From NCBI GenBank assembly GCA_029552545.1, contig JAKPDO010000051.1, positions 1-64,000 on the forward strand: DNA of 64,000 nucleotides. Direction: 5' to 3'. Position numbers and translations under genes: made by a program. Positions 25,440 through 34,438 of the stretch are shown here, one piece after another (positions within the stretch are counted from its first letter, which is position 1; every line of letters begins with the position of its first letter). This stretch comes from Planctomycetota bacterium (GTDB lineage: Bacteria; Planctomycetota; Phycisphaerae; Sedimentisphaerales; Anaerohalosphaeraceae). Below the pieces are notes generated by a model. It had not been told where the DNA came from, made no database searches, and worked only from the letters and a program-made list of their open reading frames with translations.

Positions 25440-25715
25440 TCAGCCGGCCTTGACCTGCATCTGATTGAGCCGGCGGGCCATACGCGACTTGATGCGGGCC
25501 GCCGTATTTTTGTGCATCGTGCTGGTGGAGGCCACTTTGTCCAGCTTGCGCACCAGCGTCTTAAATTCCTGCTGAGCGGTTTCTACATTCCCGGCTGTTA
25601 GGGCCGCCAGAAACTTCTTAGTCTGGGTCTTAATTGCACTCTTGCGAGCCCGGTTAATGGCCCGCCGCTTGGCGTTTTGACGAACACGCTTCTTGGCAGA
25701 TAACGAATGTGCCAC
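25440..25715 (-). CDS. rpsT: 30S ribosomal protein S20
   Basis: 91 aa, standard length. The start MAHSLSAKKRVRQNAKRRAIN and the helical Lys/Arg-rich body are diagnostic for S20, which binds 16S rRNA helices during early 30S assembly. Translation starts at GTG, as often seen for S20, with CAGGAG 7 bases upstream. The terminator at 25373-25398 closes the unit. The TPR gene ends 63 bases upstream on the same strand. Confidence 0.97.
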   Translation of the reverse strand: MAHSLSAKKRVRQNAKRRAINRARKSAIKTQTKKFLAALTAGNVETAQQEFKTLVRKLDKVASTSTMHKNTAARIKSRMARRLNQMQVKAG

Positions 25716-25778
25716 GTTTGTCTCCTGAAATCTGTTTCACTATTCAACCGGCCTGCCTTCAGACCGGACTATAAAGAA

Positions 25779-27191
25779 TCAGCCATTATGGCCTTTGGAA
25801 CGCAGTTTGTCAATACGCTGGCTGACATCTTTAAAGCTGTAGTCGGTCTGGGCCAGTTTCCGGTAGATTTCGAGGGCCTTGTCGATTTGGCCGGCGGCTT
25901 CATAAGCCCTTGCCAGATTGTATCTTATGTCTTTTGCAAGGGCGGTTTCATGCGGCGGGCACTGCTGGAGGGCCTCTTGAAAGAGGTCGATGGCGTCTTC
26001 AAACCAGCCCTTCAGAAGAAAGCAAAGTCCCGCCTTGTCGAGGGCGGACGGACGCAGCCGCGGGTTTTGCTGGGCCTCCTGAAAGAGGGGAATGGCCTCA
26101 TCGTAGCGGTGGTTTTTGAGGAGGCATCGGCCGTATTCGTATTTGACTTGGTAGTCCGTCGGGTAGTTTTCCTGGCATTCTTTGTAATGTTCCAGTTCGG
26201 TTTTATCCAGAAGTGCCGTAAGGGCTTGAAACCGGCTTTTGAGGCCCTCATCGTCCGGTTTTTCCTGCAGTTGGCGGTGAAGCTGGCGGATTTGGTCTTT
26301 CAGACGCCGGATTTGAAGTTCTCCAAGTTTCCTTTTGAATGTGAAATCGCGGGTTTTTTCGTAGTTGGATTGGAGCAACGCCGCTGCTTCGGCCCAGCTT
26401 TCCTCTGTATCCAAGTCAGCCAGACTTTGGGCAAGCTGGAGGATATTGGTAACGGTCGGCTCCTGTTTGACCATCTTGCGGGCCTCGAGGACGGCTTTTT
26501 GTCTGTATTCCGCGCTTTTGACGGCCTGTTCCTGACTATGGAGCCGGTCTTGAAGTTCTTTGTTTTTAATGGAGCTGCGGAAGTCTGCGGATTTCCCGTA
26601 CTTGCCCTCTTCCATGGTCATTCGGGCGCACAGGTCCCGGAATTCGTCGCGAAGGGCATCGTCGTTGGGTTTCAGTTCGAGGGCGTGCTGGCAGGCGGCA
26701 ACGGCCTTGCTGTAAAGGCCCATTTGGGAGTAGGAGTCTTTCAGGAGGAGATAGGTTGCCAAAGAGGGCTTGCTGCTGGCCCGGTTGGCGTCGAAAATCA
26801 GCTGGGCAATCCATTCGGCGGTTCGATGATAACCTCCGGCCACACAGGCCTTTAGCATATCTTCTGCATAGGCCAGGCAGTCCGGGTCTTTGGCCAGAAG
26901 ATACTCGGCGTTGAGCATCTGCTCAATGGGAGTTTTTTTGGGGGCCAGCCGTTTGGCTTTCTCGATAATCGAGGGTTTTTTCCCGCCTTTGGCCTGGCGA
27001 ATGAGGGCCAGGCGGCGCAGGGGGGCGTGTCCGTCCTCCAGCGCATCCGGACAGAGCCGAAGTCCTTCCAAATAGAGGTCGATGGCGTAGTCGAAGTTGT
27101 CGGCACTGGCCACCTCTTCCGCCCGATTGAAGAAGGCCCGGGCCTTTTCGAGGTTGCGCTCAAACTGATCTTCCTGCGGCTCGATGGACAT
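25779..27191 (-). CDS. Tetratricopeptide repeat protein
   Basis: 470 aa from the ATG at 27191 (MSIEPQEDQFERNLEKAR). Repeated helix pairs with TPR spacing are evident, for example NFDYAIDLYLEGLRLCP, GLYSKAVAACQHALELKP, HRYDEAIPLFQEAQQNP, GWFEDAIDLFQEALQQCP and GQIDKALEIYRKLAQ. A charged coiled-coil-like stretch lies at ~210-340. There is no signal peptide or membrane segment. TPRs mediate protein contacts, and no partner is evident. An upstream ATG at 27251 would place a promoter -35 over the coding start, so the shorter form is favoured. Confidence 0.8.
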   Translation of the reverse strand: MSIEPQEDQFERNLEKARAFFNRAEEVASADNFDYAIDLYLEGLRLCPDALEDGHAPLRRLALIRQAKGGKKPSIIEKAKRLAPKKTPIEQMLNAEYLLAKDPDCLAYAEDMLKACVAGGYHRTAEWIAQLIFDANRASSKPSLATYLLLKDSYSQMGLYSKAVAACQHALELKPNDDALRDEFRDLCARMTMEEGKYGKSADFRSSIKNKELQDRLHSQEQAVKSAEYRQKAVLEARKMVKQEPTVTNILQLAQSLADLDTEESWAEAAALLQSNYEKTRDFTFKRKLGELQIRRLKDQIRQLHRQLQEKPDDEGLKSRFQALTALLDKTELEHYKECQENYPTDYQVKYEYGRCLLKNHRYDEAIPLFQEAQQNPRLRPSALDKAGLCFLLKGWFEDAIDLFQEALQQCPPHETALAKDIRYNLARAYEAAGQIDKALEIYRKLAQTDYSFKDVSQRIDKLRSKGHNG

Positions 27192-27229
27192 TCTCCCGAT
27201 TGAGTCTATCGATTTTCTGTTTTTTCTGT

Positions 27230-27259
27230 ATGGTAGCCGCGGCGGGGCCATTTTGTCAA
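27230..27259 (-). promoter_or_regulatory. Possible promoter of the TPR gene
   Basis: Minus strand TTGACA (27259-27254), 18 bases, TACCAT (27235-27230). The start would be near 27223, before the ATG at 27191. Confidence 0.4.
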
Positions 27260-27270
27260 GAAGTTCCGGC

Positions 27271-27299
27271 TTGTAGAGGGGTTGCGAATGTGGTATAAA
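27271..27299 (+). promoter_or_regulatory. Sigma-70-type promoter for glyA
   Basis: TTGTAG (27271-27276), 17 bases, TATAAA (27294-27299). Start near 27306. A GGAG ribosome site 7 bases before the ATG at 27341 follows. It is back-to-back with the TPR gene promoter. Confidence 0.6.
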
Positions 27300-27340
27300 A
27301 CCCTTTTCTAAAAAAAGGACATTTCATTTGGAGTTTGAGA

Positions 27341-28588
27341 ATGGGTTCATCGCTGGAACGAACAGATCGTCAGGTTTACGAACTGATTTGCGGGGAAGAA
27401 GCCCGGCAGGCCGGTTCGATTCGGCTGATTCCTTCGGAAAATTATGTCTCGAAGGCGGTTCGAGAGGCCACCGGCAGCTGTCTGACCAATAAATATTCGG
27501 AGGGGTATCCGACCAAGCGGTATTATGAAGGTCAGCAGTTTACGGACCAGATTGAAATGCTGGCCTGCCAGCGGGCGATGGAGCTGTTCGGGGCCGAAGG
27601 GGCCAATGTTCAGCCGCACTCCGGCTCGGAGGCGAATCTGGCGGCCTACGGGGCGCTGGCGGAACCGGGCGATACGATTATGGGGCTGGCTTTGCCCCAC
27701 GGCGGGCATCTGACGCACGGCTGGAAGGTCAGTTATACGGGCAAGTTTTTCAAGTCGGTTCAGTATGAGCTGGACCCGTCCACCGGCCGGCTGGATTATG
27801 ACCGGATTGAGCAGCTGGCCAAAGAGCATCGTCCGAAGATTCTGATTTCCGGTTCGAGTGCGTATCCGCGTCAGATTGATTTTGCTCAGTTTGACCGGAT
27901 TGCCAAGGCGGTCGGGGCCTACCACATCTGCGATATGGCTCATATTGCCGGGCTGGTGGCCGGAGGGGTTCATATGAGCCCGATTCCGTATGCGGATGTG
28001 GTGACAACCACGACGCACAAGACGCTTCGGGGCCCCCGCGGCGGGATGATTCTGTTCAAACAGCAGCATGCGGCGGCGGTCAATAAGTCGGTCTTTCCCG
28101 GTCTGCAGGGCGGACCGCATATGCATACGATTTCGGCGCTGGCGGTGGCCCTGAAAGAGGCGGCGCTGCCGTCCTTTCAGGAGTATGCCCGTCAAATCGT
28201 CAAAAACGCCAAACGGCTGGCCGAACGGCTGCTGGAATACGGATTTCACCTGGTCTCCGGCGGCACGGATAATCATTTGATTTTGATTGATTTGCGGAAC
28301 AAAGGTCTGGCGGGCAAGCCGCTGGCCAAGGCCTTGGACCGGGCTCATATTGAGTGCAATTACAATTCCGTGCCGGGCGATACGGCGCCGCCGTTCAACC
28401 CGAGCGGGCTGCGTCTGGGGACGCCGGCGACGACCACGCGGGGAATGAAGGAAGAGCAGATGGACCAGATTGCGCTGTGGATTAAAACCGTGGCGGAGAA
28501 TCTGGACAATGAATTGGTTATCGAGAAAGTCGGGCGTCAAGTTCAGGACTTGTGCAGGCAGTTTCCGGTGCCTGAGGTGTTTGTGTAG
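27341..28588 (+). CDS. glyA: Serine hydroxymethyltransferase
   Basis: 415 aa, normal length. It interconverts serine and glycine with tetrahydrofolate and PLP in the cytoplasm. Visible signatures are SENYVS near the start, NKYSEGYPTKRYYEG, ANVQPHSGSEAN, the PLP-lysine segment VTTTTHKTLRGPRGG and LRLGTPATTTRGM. GGAG 7 bases before the ATG fixes the start. The next gene, a degenerate oxidoreductase, begins 63 bases downstream on the same strand. Confidence 0.97.
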   Translation: MGSSLERTDRQVYELICGEEARQAGSIRLIPSENYVSKAVREATGSCLTNKYSEGYPTKRYYEGQQFTDQIEMLACQRAMELFGAEGANVQPHSGSEANLAAYGALAEPGDTIMGLALPHGGHLTHGWKVSYTGKFFKSVQYELDPSTGRLDYDRIEQLAKEHRPKILISGSSAYPRQIDFAQFDRIAKAVGAYHICDMAHIAGLVAGGVHMSPIPYADVVTTTTHKTLRGPRGGMILFKQQHAAAVNKSVFPGLQGGPHMHTISALAVALKEAALPSFQEYARQIVKNAKRLAERLLEYGFHLVSGGTDNHLILIDLRNKGLAGKPLAKALDRAHIECNYNSVPGDTAPPFNPSGLRLGTPATTTRGMKEEQMDQIALWIKTVAENLDNELVIEKVGRQVQDLCRQFPVPEVFV

Positions 28589-28651
28589 GTTTGCGGAGCT
28601 GACCGAATCAGGACTCCGGAAGGCAGGGAAAGCCGTGGATAGGGATTGCCG

Positions 28652-29710
28652 ATGAATGAACGTCCGCTGAAAATCGCTGCATTCGGTCTGACGAAGGAGA
28701 TCGAGACACTGCTCGAATGTGCCTTTGCGATGAAGGAGGCCTTTGCAGTGGCGGGAGTGGCGGATTTGGACCCGGAGCGGGCAGGAGCGGCGGCCCGCCG
28801 GTTTGAATGCACGGCGTATGATGACGTCCGTCGGATGCTGGTGCAGACGGGTCCGAAGATTTTTCTGGCGGGGGGGCCTACCTATCAGTGTGCGGAATGG
28901 ATTTCACTGGCGATTGACAAACAATGTACGGTATTTAAGACAGCCCCGGCGGGACTGACGTTTGAACAGGCCTCCGATTGGATTCGAACGGCATACCGGC
29001 AGGGGCGGCATTTTCTTGTTGTGGAGCCGCAGCGGCTTCATCCGCTGATGCAGATTTTCGGGGAGATTGCCGATCGGGAGGATGTCAATTACTGGCATTT
29101 GATTTCACTGGTCTGCCGGGTGCCGCAGGGACTTTCGGAGCCGCAGGAGCGGTGGCGGTTTGACCCGTCGCTGGCGGGCGGGGGCGTTCTGATTCAGAAT
29201 ACCTATTGGCTTTTGGACTGTCTGCTGCTTCATTTCGGCCTGCCTCAGCAGATTTATATGCAGCGGTGCAGTCAGGCGCCGGACCGGCAGCAGCGGCTGA
29301 GCACCACAGAGGATACAGCGGCGGCGGTGATGCGGTTTTCGGATTCGCTGATTGCGGAGATTTCGGCCAGCCGCACGCTCGGACCGCCGGCGGAGTATCT
29401 GCGGGTCTGCGGGAAGGAACGTTTTGTTACGCTGGAGCGTGAGCAGCTGACGGTTTGCGGACATGACGGTCGGCTTCTGGAACGGCGGCAGATTTGTGCG
29501 TCGCCGACCGCCTGGGCTCAAAGACTGCTCGAGATGTATCTGCGGCATCTGGAGAATCCGCCGCAGCAGCCGCTGTTTCCGCCGCCGGAGGCGGATGTGC
29601 GGACGATGGCGGTTCTGGAGGCGGCATATCTGTCGTCCAAAACGGGGATGCCGGAATCCCCTTCGCGGATTCTGGAGGTCGGCGGATTTAAGCCGGACGG
29701 CTTGTGGTAG
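28652..29710 (+). CDS. Degenerate Gfo/Idh/MocA-like protein
   Basis: 352 aa from the ATG at 28652. The fold order of Gfo/Idh/MocA proteins is recognisable: an N-terminal Rossmann-like strand, VAGVADLDPERAGAAARRF, then a C-terminal domain with FDPSLAGGGVLIQNTYWLLD, matching the usual GGGxLxDxGxH segment. Key features are lost. The glycine loop reads FGLTKEIET rather than GxGxxG, and the EKP signature is replaced by KTAPAGL. It may no longer bind NAD(P) normally and could be a structural or regulatory relative. There is no signal peptide. Confidence 0.72.
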   Translation: MNERPLKIAAFGLTKEIETLLECAFAMKEAFAVAGVADLDPERAGAAARRFECTAYDDVRRMLVQTGPKIFLAGGPTYQCAEWISLAIDKQCTVFKTAPAGLTFEQASDWIRTAYRQGRHFLVVEPQRLHPLMQIFGEIADREDVNYWHLISLVCRVPQGLSEPQERWRFDPSLAGGGVLIQNTYWLLDCLLLHFGLPQQIYMQRCSQAPDRQQRLSTTEDTAAAVMRFSDSLIAEISASRTLGPPAEYLRVCGKERFVTLEREQLTVCGHDGRLLERRQICASPTAWAQRLLEMYLRHLENPPQQPLFPPPEADVRTMAVLEAAYLSSKTGMPESPSRILEVGGFKPDGLW

Positions 29711-29753
29711 TTTTCCGATGTTTTTGTTTGTCCTCTGCGGGCGGAAATTTTTC

Positions 29754-29782
29754 TTGCGGTGGGCGGAGGAGGGGGGTATATA
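29754..29782 (+). promoter_or_regulatory. Promoter of the Rnf operon
   Basis: TTGCGG (29754-29759), 17 bases including a long G-run, TATATA (29777-29782). Start near 29789, 28 bases before the first gene. Confidence 0.5.
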
Positions 29783-29816
29783 AGAATTTTTTATAGTTCA
29801 GCAGGAATGAACAGGG

Positions 29817-30152
29817 ATGGATGAAGCGTGCCGCAGCTGCGGTTTGCGAAGGGACTGCCAGTCAGTCTATGAAGCCCTCGGAAAGGCGAAAGGGCCCTCT
29901 GTCGTTTGGAAGTCCATTTTTATCTTTTTGGCTCCGCTGGCTGTCTTCGCCGTCTCGGCGACGGGGCTGGACGTCTGGATGAAGGGCCGAATCGAGAATC
30001 CGTCGTTTCGTACGGCAGCGGTTTTTTTGCTGTCGGCGGTTTTGGCGGTTTTGACGGCGGCGGCGATTCGACTGGCGGTTCCGAGCTGGAGAAAACGCAG
30101 CAGCGGCTGTGGGAAAGAGCAGAATGATTTTTGCAGCGAAAAAGACATTTAA
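29817..30152 (+). CDS. Small cysteine-bearing two-helix membrane protein leading the Rnf operon
   Basis: 111 aa. The N-terminus has CRSCGLRRDC, a possible metal or Fe-S ligand set. Two hydrophobic helices follow (~32-54 and ~64-87), then a basic tail with C98 and C105. The layout recalls a shortened RseC/MucC-type protein, a family often found with Rnf/Rsx genes, but the similarity is too weak to name it. It overlaps rnfC by 29 bases, so it is surely co-expressed with the Rnf subunits. It could assist Fe-S or flavin insertion (inference). Confidence 0.65.
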   Translation: MDEACRSCGLRRDCQSVYEALGKAKGPSVVWKSIFIFLAPLAVFAVSATGLDVWMKGRIENPSFRTAAVFLLSAVLAVLTAAAIRLAVPSWRKRSSGCGKEQNDFCSEKDI

Positions 30153-31494
30153 AGGCGGAGTTCATCCGCTGGAGAATAAGCATTATACGGAATCCTGTCC
30201 GATAGAGCCGGTGCCGACACCGCGTCAGCTTGTGCTGCCGCTGGTTCAGCATATCGGGGCGCCGTGCAAGCCGCTGGTTCAAAAGAAACAGACCGTTGCG
30301 CTCGGTGAGCCGATCGGCCGTTCGGATGCGTATGTATCGGCGCCGATTCATTCCCCGGTCAACGGGGTGGTGAAGGATATTGCTTTGGCCTCGCATCCGG
30401 TCATCGGGCGGACGACGGCGGTGTATCTGGAGGCCGTTCCGGAGGAGAACCCGCCGCGGATTCCTCAGCCGCAGCGGTTTGATGAGCATTTTGACCCCGG
30501 CACGTTTACGCCGGAGCAGATTTGCACTGCGATTCAGGAAGCGGGGCTGGTGGGGATGGGCGGGGCCGGTTTCCCGACCCGCGTCAAGATAGACCCGAAT
30601 CCGGCGATGCCCAAGCATACGCTGATTATCAACGGCTGCGAGTGCGAGCCGTACATCACCTGCGATTACCGGATTATGCTCGAGTGGACCTGGCAGATTC
30701 TGGCGGGGATTCGGCTGGCGGCCCGCGCCGCCGGCTGTCAGACGGTCCGCATCGGGATAGAGGACAATAAACCGGAAGCGGTCAAAGCGTTTGAGCAGGC
30801 CCTGTCCCGCTGTCGGTGTGAAGAAGATATTCAGGTTGTCGTGGTGAAAACCAAATATCCGCAGGGCGGGGAACGGCAGCTGATTCGGGCCGTTTTGGGC
30901 AAGCAGGTTCCCACCGGCGGGATTCCGCCGCAGATCGGGGTATGCGTGCTGAATGTGGCGACCTGTGCGGCGATTGCCGAGGCGGTGGTTTTCCAAAAGC
31001 CGCTGACACATCGGGTGGTGACGGTGACGGGTCGAGCGATTGCCCGTCCGGGCAATTATTATGTGCCGATCGGGATGAGTGTGCAGGACCTGCTGGCGCA
31101 CTGCGGGGGCCTGACGGAACGGGCGGCCAAGGTGGTGTTGGGCGGGCCGATGATGGGCTTTGCGATTGCGGATTTGACGACCCCGCTGACCAAGACCTGC
31201 GGGGCGCTGACGGTTTTGACCCGGGAAGATGTCACGGAGCCCAAATATGCGCGGCAGCAGACGGCGTGCATTCGGTGCGGCCGATGCTTGGCGGTTTGCC
31301 CGGAGGGACTGAATCCGACGAAGATTGCCCACGCCGTCAAGCATTTTCGGATGGACCGGGCTGAGCAGTATTATCTGAGCGCCTGTATCGAGTGCGGCAG
31401 CTGCAGTTATGTCTGTCCGGCGCATATTGAACTGGCGGGTTATATCAAGACGGGCAAACTGCTGAAAGCCCGGGAAAAGAAGCGACTGGGTTAA
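30124..31494 (+). CDS. rnfC: Rnf complex subunit C
   Basis: 456 aa. The peripheral NADH/flavin-binding subunit of the Rnf ferredoxin:NAD+ oxidoreductase, which couples electron transfer to Na+ or H+ export. FKGGVHP is the standard start and GLVGMGGAGFPTRVK the nucleotide/flavin-binding segment. Two 4Fe-4S motifs follow (CIRCGRCLAVCP, CIECGSCSYVCP). The ATG at 30124 is chosen because MIFAAKKTFKGGVHP matches the family start. It overlaps the upstream small gene, and rnfD follows after 18 bases. Confidence 0.95.
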   Translation: MIFAAKKTFKGGVHPLENKHYTESCPIEPVPTPRQLVLPLVQHIGAPCKPLVQKKQTVALGEPIGRSDAYVSAPIHSPVNGVVKDIALASHPVIGRTTAVYLEAVPEENPPRIPQPQRFDEHFDPGTFTPEQICTAIQEAGLVGMGGAGFPTRVKIDPNPAMPKHTLIINGCECEPYITCDYRIMLEWTWQILAGIRLAARAAGCQTVRIGIEDNKPEAVKAFEQALSRCRCEEDIQVVVVKTKYPQGGERQLIRAVLGKQVPTGGIPPQIGVCVLNVATCAAIAEAVVFQKPLTHRVVTVTGRAIARPGNYYVPIGMSVQDLLAHCGGLTERAAKVVLGGPMMGFAIADLTTPLTKTCGALTVLTREDVTEPKYARQQTACIRCGRCLAVCPEGLNPTKIAHAVKHFRMDRAEQYYLSACIECGSCSYVCPAHIELAGYIKTGKLLKAREKKRLG

Positions 31495-31512
31495 CAGAGG
31501 AACTTTCGAGCG

Positions 31513-32520
31513 ATGTTCAGCCAAATTATTGTTTCACCGGCTCCGCATACAAGCCAGAATCTGACGACCCGCCGCCTGATGGCGGATGTGCTGATTGGGC
31601 TTGTGCCGGCAATGGTTGCGTCGGCGGTGTTTTTCCGGTTTCGTGCGGTGCTTGTGATTGCGGTATGTGTCGCGGCTTGTCTGCTGAGTGAATGGATTTG
31701 CAATCGTCTGCGCCGCAAGCCGAATTCGCTGGGGGATTTGAGTGCAGCGGTGACGGGGGTGATTTTGGCGATGTCGCTGCCGCCGGCGGTGCCGCTGAGT
31801 GTGGCCGTCATCGGCAGCGTCTTTGCGATTGTGATTGTCAAGATGCTTTTCGGCGGGCTTGGCAATAACGTGTTTAATCCGGCGATGGCGGCGCGGGCTT
31901 TTCTGACGGCCTCGTTCGGGGCGGCAATGACGACCTGGACGGTGCCGGCCACGATTGATTCGGCGATGCCGACAGTGCAGGCCTCGAATGTGGAAGCCGT
32001 CACGCAGGCAACGCCGCTTGCCTGGAGCAAGATGGCGCTGAAAGGACAGGCAACGCCCGAACAGGTTCATGCCCAGCTGAAGGATGTTTTCTGGGGCCAG
32101 GTCGGCGGCTGCATCGGGGAGACCTCCGCGGCGGCGCTGCTTTTGGGCGGTCTGTATCTGCTGGTGCGAAAGACGATAACCTGCCATATTCCGCTGGCGG
32201 TGCTGCTGTCGGCGGGAATTTTTGCGGCGGTCGGCCGGCTGCTTAAACCGGATGTGTTTGTCCGGCCGGATTTTCATCTATTCGGGGGCGGGCTGATGCT
32301 GGGGGCCTTTTTCATTGCGACGGACCCTGTTACGGCACCGCTGTCGGTCCGAGGCAAGTGGCTTTTCGGAATCGGCGTCGGTCTTTTGATTATGCTGATT
32401 CGGGTTGTGGGGGAGTATCCGGAAGGGGTGATGTATGCGGTGCTGATTATGAATGCGTTCACACCGCTGATTGACCGGCTTTGTCATACGGCGCCGGTGG
32501 GAGGCAAGCCCCATGTCTAA
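31513..32520 (+). CDS. rnfD: Rnf complex subunit D
   Basis: 335 aa. An integral membrane subunit with about nine hydrophobic helices. The segment VTQATPLAW contains the Thr expected to carry covalent FMN in RnfD/NqrB proteins. LGNNVFNPAMAARAFL is a conserved family helix. FMN attachment needs ApbE, which is not encoded in this window. Its last 8 bases overlap rnfG. Confidence 0.93.
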   Translation: MFSQIIVSPAPHTSQNLTTRRLMADVLIGLVPAMVASAVFFRFRAVLVIAVCVAACLLSEWICNRLRRKPNSLGDLSAAVTGVILAMSLPPAVPLSVAVIGSVFAIVIVKMLFGGLGNNVFNPAMAARAFLTASFGAAMTTWTVPATIDSAMPTVQASNVEAVTQATPLAWSKMALKGQATPEQVHAQLKDVFWGQVGGCIGETSAAALLLGGLYLLVRKTITCHIPLAVLLSAGIFAAVGRLLKPDVFVRPDFHLFGGGLMLGAFFIATDPVTAPLSVRGKWLFGIGVGLLIMLIRVVGEYPEGVMYAVLIMNAFTPLIDRLCHTAPVGGKPHV

Positions 32521-33136
32521 ACTGCGGTTTTTCTGGGAGCAGAGCTGGCTGCTGCTGGTTTCGTCGCTGGTTTTCGGTGTGCTGCTGGCGATAGCGGACA
32601 CGGCGTGGGCGCCGCGGATTGCCCGCAACGAGGTGGAAAAGTTCACACGCCTAGCCGGCGGGATGCTGCCGGAGGCGAAACGGTTTGAACCGCTTGCGTC
32701 CAAAATCCCTGTCGATGCGGGCAAGGGCAAGACGGTTCAGGTCGAAGTCTATCGGGCTGTGGATGATTCGGGGCGGCGCGTCGGTTGGGCATTTGTGTGT
32801 GAAGGGTCAGGTTTCGCGGACAAGATTAAACTGGTTGTTGCGGCGGATGCCGGATTTGAGAAGCTGGCGGGCTTTGGGGTGCTCAGCAGCAACGAAACAC
32901 CGGGCTTTGGGGACAAAATCACGATTCCGGGCGGGTTTTATCAGAAGCAGTTTGTCGGGGCGCCGGCCGGGACGCTTACGCTGGTGAAAACCGGTGATGC
33001 CGAGCGAATTGACGGCGAGATTGTGGCCATCAGCGGGGCGACGGTGACCAGTCAGGCGGTGGTGGATATTCTGAATCGGTATGTATCGGCGGTTCGGGCG
33101 GCTCTGCAGGAACAAGGGCTGCTGACAAAAGAATGA
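32513..33136 (+). CDS. rnfG: Rnf complex subunit G
   Basis: 207 aa from the ATG at 32513. One N-terminal membrane anchor (~10-28: WLLLVSSLVFGVLLAIAD), then a periplasmic FMN-binding domain. ISGATVTSQAV near residue 170 is the classic SGATxT motif whose Thr carries covalent FMN. FAGFGVLSSNETPGFGDKI-like sequence is typical of the family. Translationally coupled to rnfD. Confidence 0.93.
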   Translation: MSKLRFFWEQSWLLLVSSLVFGVLLAIADTAWAPRIARNEVEKFTRLAGGMLPEAKRFEPLASKIPVDAGKGKTVQVEVYRAVDDSGRRVGWAFVCEGSGFADKIKLVVAADAGFEKLAGFGVLSSNETPGFGDKITIPGGFYQKQFVGAPAGTLTLVKTGDAERIDGEIVAISGATVTSQAVVDILNRYVSAVRAALQEQGLLTKE

Positions 33137-33145
33137 GGCGAACGA

Positions 33146-33778
33146 ATGGCGGATAATCAGACCAGTTTGGCCCGCACGTTTCTGGCGGGACTGTGGCAGG
33201 AAAATCCGGTGCTGCGGCTGATTCTCGGGATGTGTCCGACGCTGGCGGTGACGACCAGTGTGCAGGCGGCACTGACGATGGGGGCCAGCGTGATTTTTGT
33301 GCTGATTGGTTCAAATCTGGTGGTTAGTCTGATGCGCAATCTGCTCAAGCCGCACCTTCGGATTCTGATGTTTACGCTGACGATTGCGGCCTTCGTGACG
33401 GTTGCGGATTTGTTTTTGAAGGCCTATCAGCCCGCAATGAGTGCCAAACTGGGGCCGTATATTCCGCTGATTATCGTCAACTGCATTATTATCTGCCGGG
33501 CGGAGGCCTGCGCGAGCAAGAACGGGCTGCTGGTCAGTCTGGCTGATGCCGTTGGGATGGGGCTGGGCTTTACCGGCGCGCTGGCGGTGCTGGCGCTGGT
33601 TCGGGAGCTTTTGGCGACCGGACAGATTGTTTTTGAGTTCGGCCAAAAGGTGACGCTGGTGAGTCTGCCGGATGTGCCGCTGTTTCGGATGGCGGGAATG
33701 GCAATGCCCGTTGGGGCGTTTCTGACCCTCGGGCTGATGCTCGGCTTGGTGAAGATGGTGACAGGCAAACGAAGCTGA
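33146..33778 (+). CDS. rnfE: Rnf complex subunit E
   Basis: 210 aa with six predicted membrane helices. LWQENPVLRLILGMCPTLAV is the typical RnfE/NqrD start and NCIIICRAEACASKNG the conserved cysteine-bearing loop that helps hold the membrane Fe-S centre shared with RnfA. It starts 9 bases after rnfG. Confidence 0.94.
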   Translation: MADNQTSLARTFLAGLWQENPVLRLILGMCPTLAVTTSVQAALTMGASVIFVLIGSNLVVSLMRNLLKPHLRILMFTLTIAAFVTVADLFLKAYQPAMSAKLGPYIPLIIVNCIIICRAEACASKNGLLVSLADAVGMGLGFTGALAVLALVRELLATGQIVFEFGQKVTLVSLPDVPLFRMAGMAMPVGAFLTLGLMLGLVKMVTGKRS

Positions 33779-33795
33779 GGGAACGGAGAACCGAT

Positions 33796-34386
33796 ATGGA
33801 TACATTCGAAACCCTGCTGCTCGGATTTCTGGGGATTGTGATTGTCAACAATCTGGTCTTTACGAAGTTTTTGGGGACGTGTCCGTATTTGGGGGTTTCC
33901 GGCCGGATTGATATGGCCTTCGGGATGGGGTGCGCTGTTACGTTTGTGCTGGCGCTGGCGGGGACGCTCACATGGCTGATAGATTATTTTGTGCTGATTC
34001 CGTACGGCCTGAATGTTCTTCGATATGTTTGTTTTATTCTGGTGATTGCCGGGGCCGTGCAGCTGGTAGAGATGTATGTGCGGAAGTTCTTTCCGGTGCT
34101 GTATGACAGTTTCGGCATTTTTCTGCCGCTGATTACAACCAACTGCGCCATCCTCGGAATGTGTCTGTTTATCAATTTGTGGGGGATTGACAATCTGCCA
34201 GAGACGGTGGTGCTCAGTGTGGGGGCCGGCTTGGGGTTTACGCTGGCCATCTGCATTATGGCGGGGATTCGGGAAAATCTGGAGCTGGCGGATGTGCCGG
34301 CTGCGCTGCGTGGGGCGCCGATTACACTGATTACGGCGGGGCTGCTGACGCTGGCGTTTATGGGGTTTGCCGGAATGATTCGGTAG
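33796..34386 (+). CDS. rnfA: Rnf complex subunit A
   Basis: 196 aa, six membrane helices. NNLVFTKFLGTCPYLGVS and ITTNCAILGMCL are conserved RnfA/NqrE segments with the cysteines of the intramembrane Fe-S site. It pairs with RnfE to conduct electrons across the membrane. 17 bases separate it from rnfE. Confidence 0.95.
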   Translation: MDTFETLLLGFLGIVIVNNLVFTKFLGTCPYLGVSGRIDMAFGMGCAVTFVLALAGTLTWLIDYFVLIPYGLNVLRYVCFILVIAGAVQLVEMYVRKFFPVLYDSFGIFLPLITTNCAILGMCLFINLWGIDNLPETVVLSVGAGLGFTLAICIMAGIRENLELADVPAALRGAPITLITAGLLTLAFMGFAGMIR

Positions 34387-34438
34387 GATGGGAACCCGTC
34401 TGCTGCCGGAGGAAACTTGTGAGAATGCGGGAACGGAT

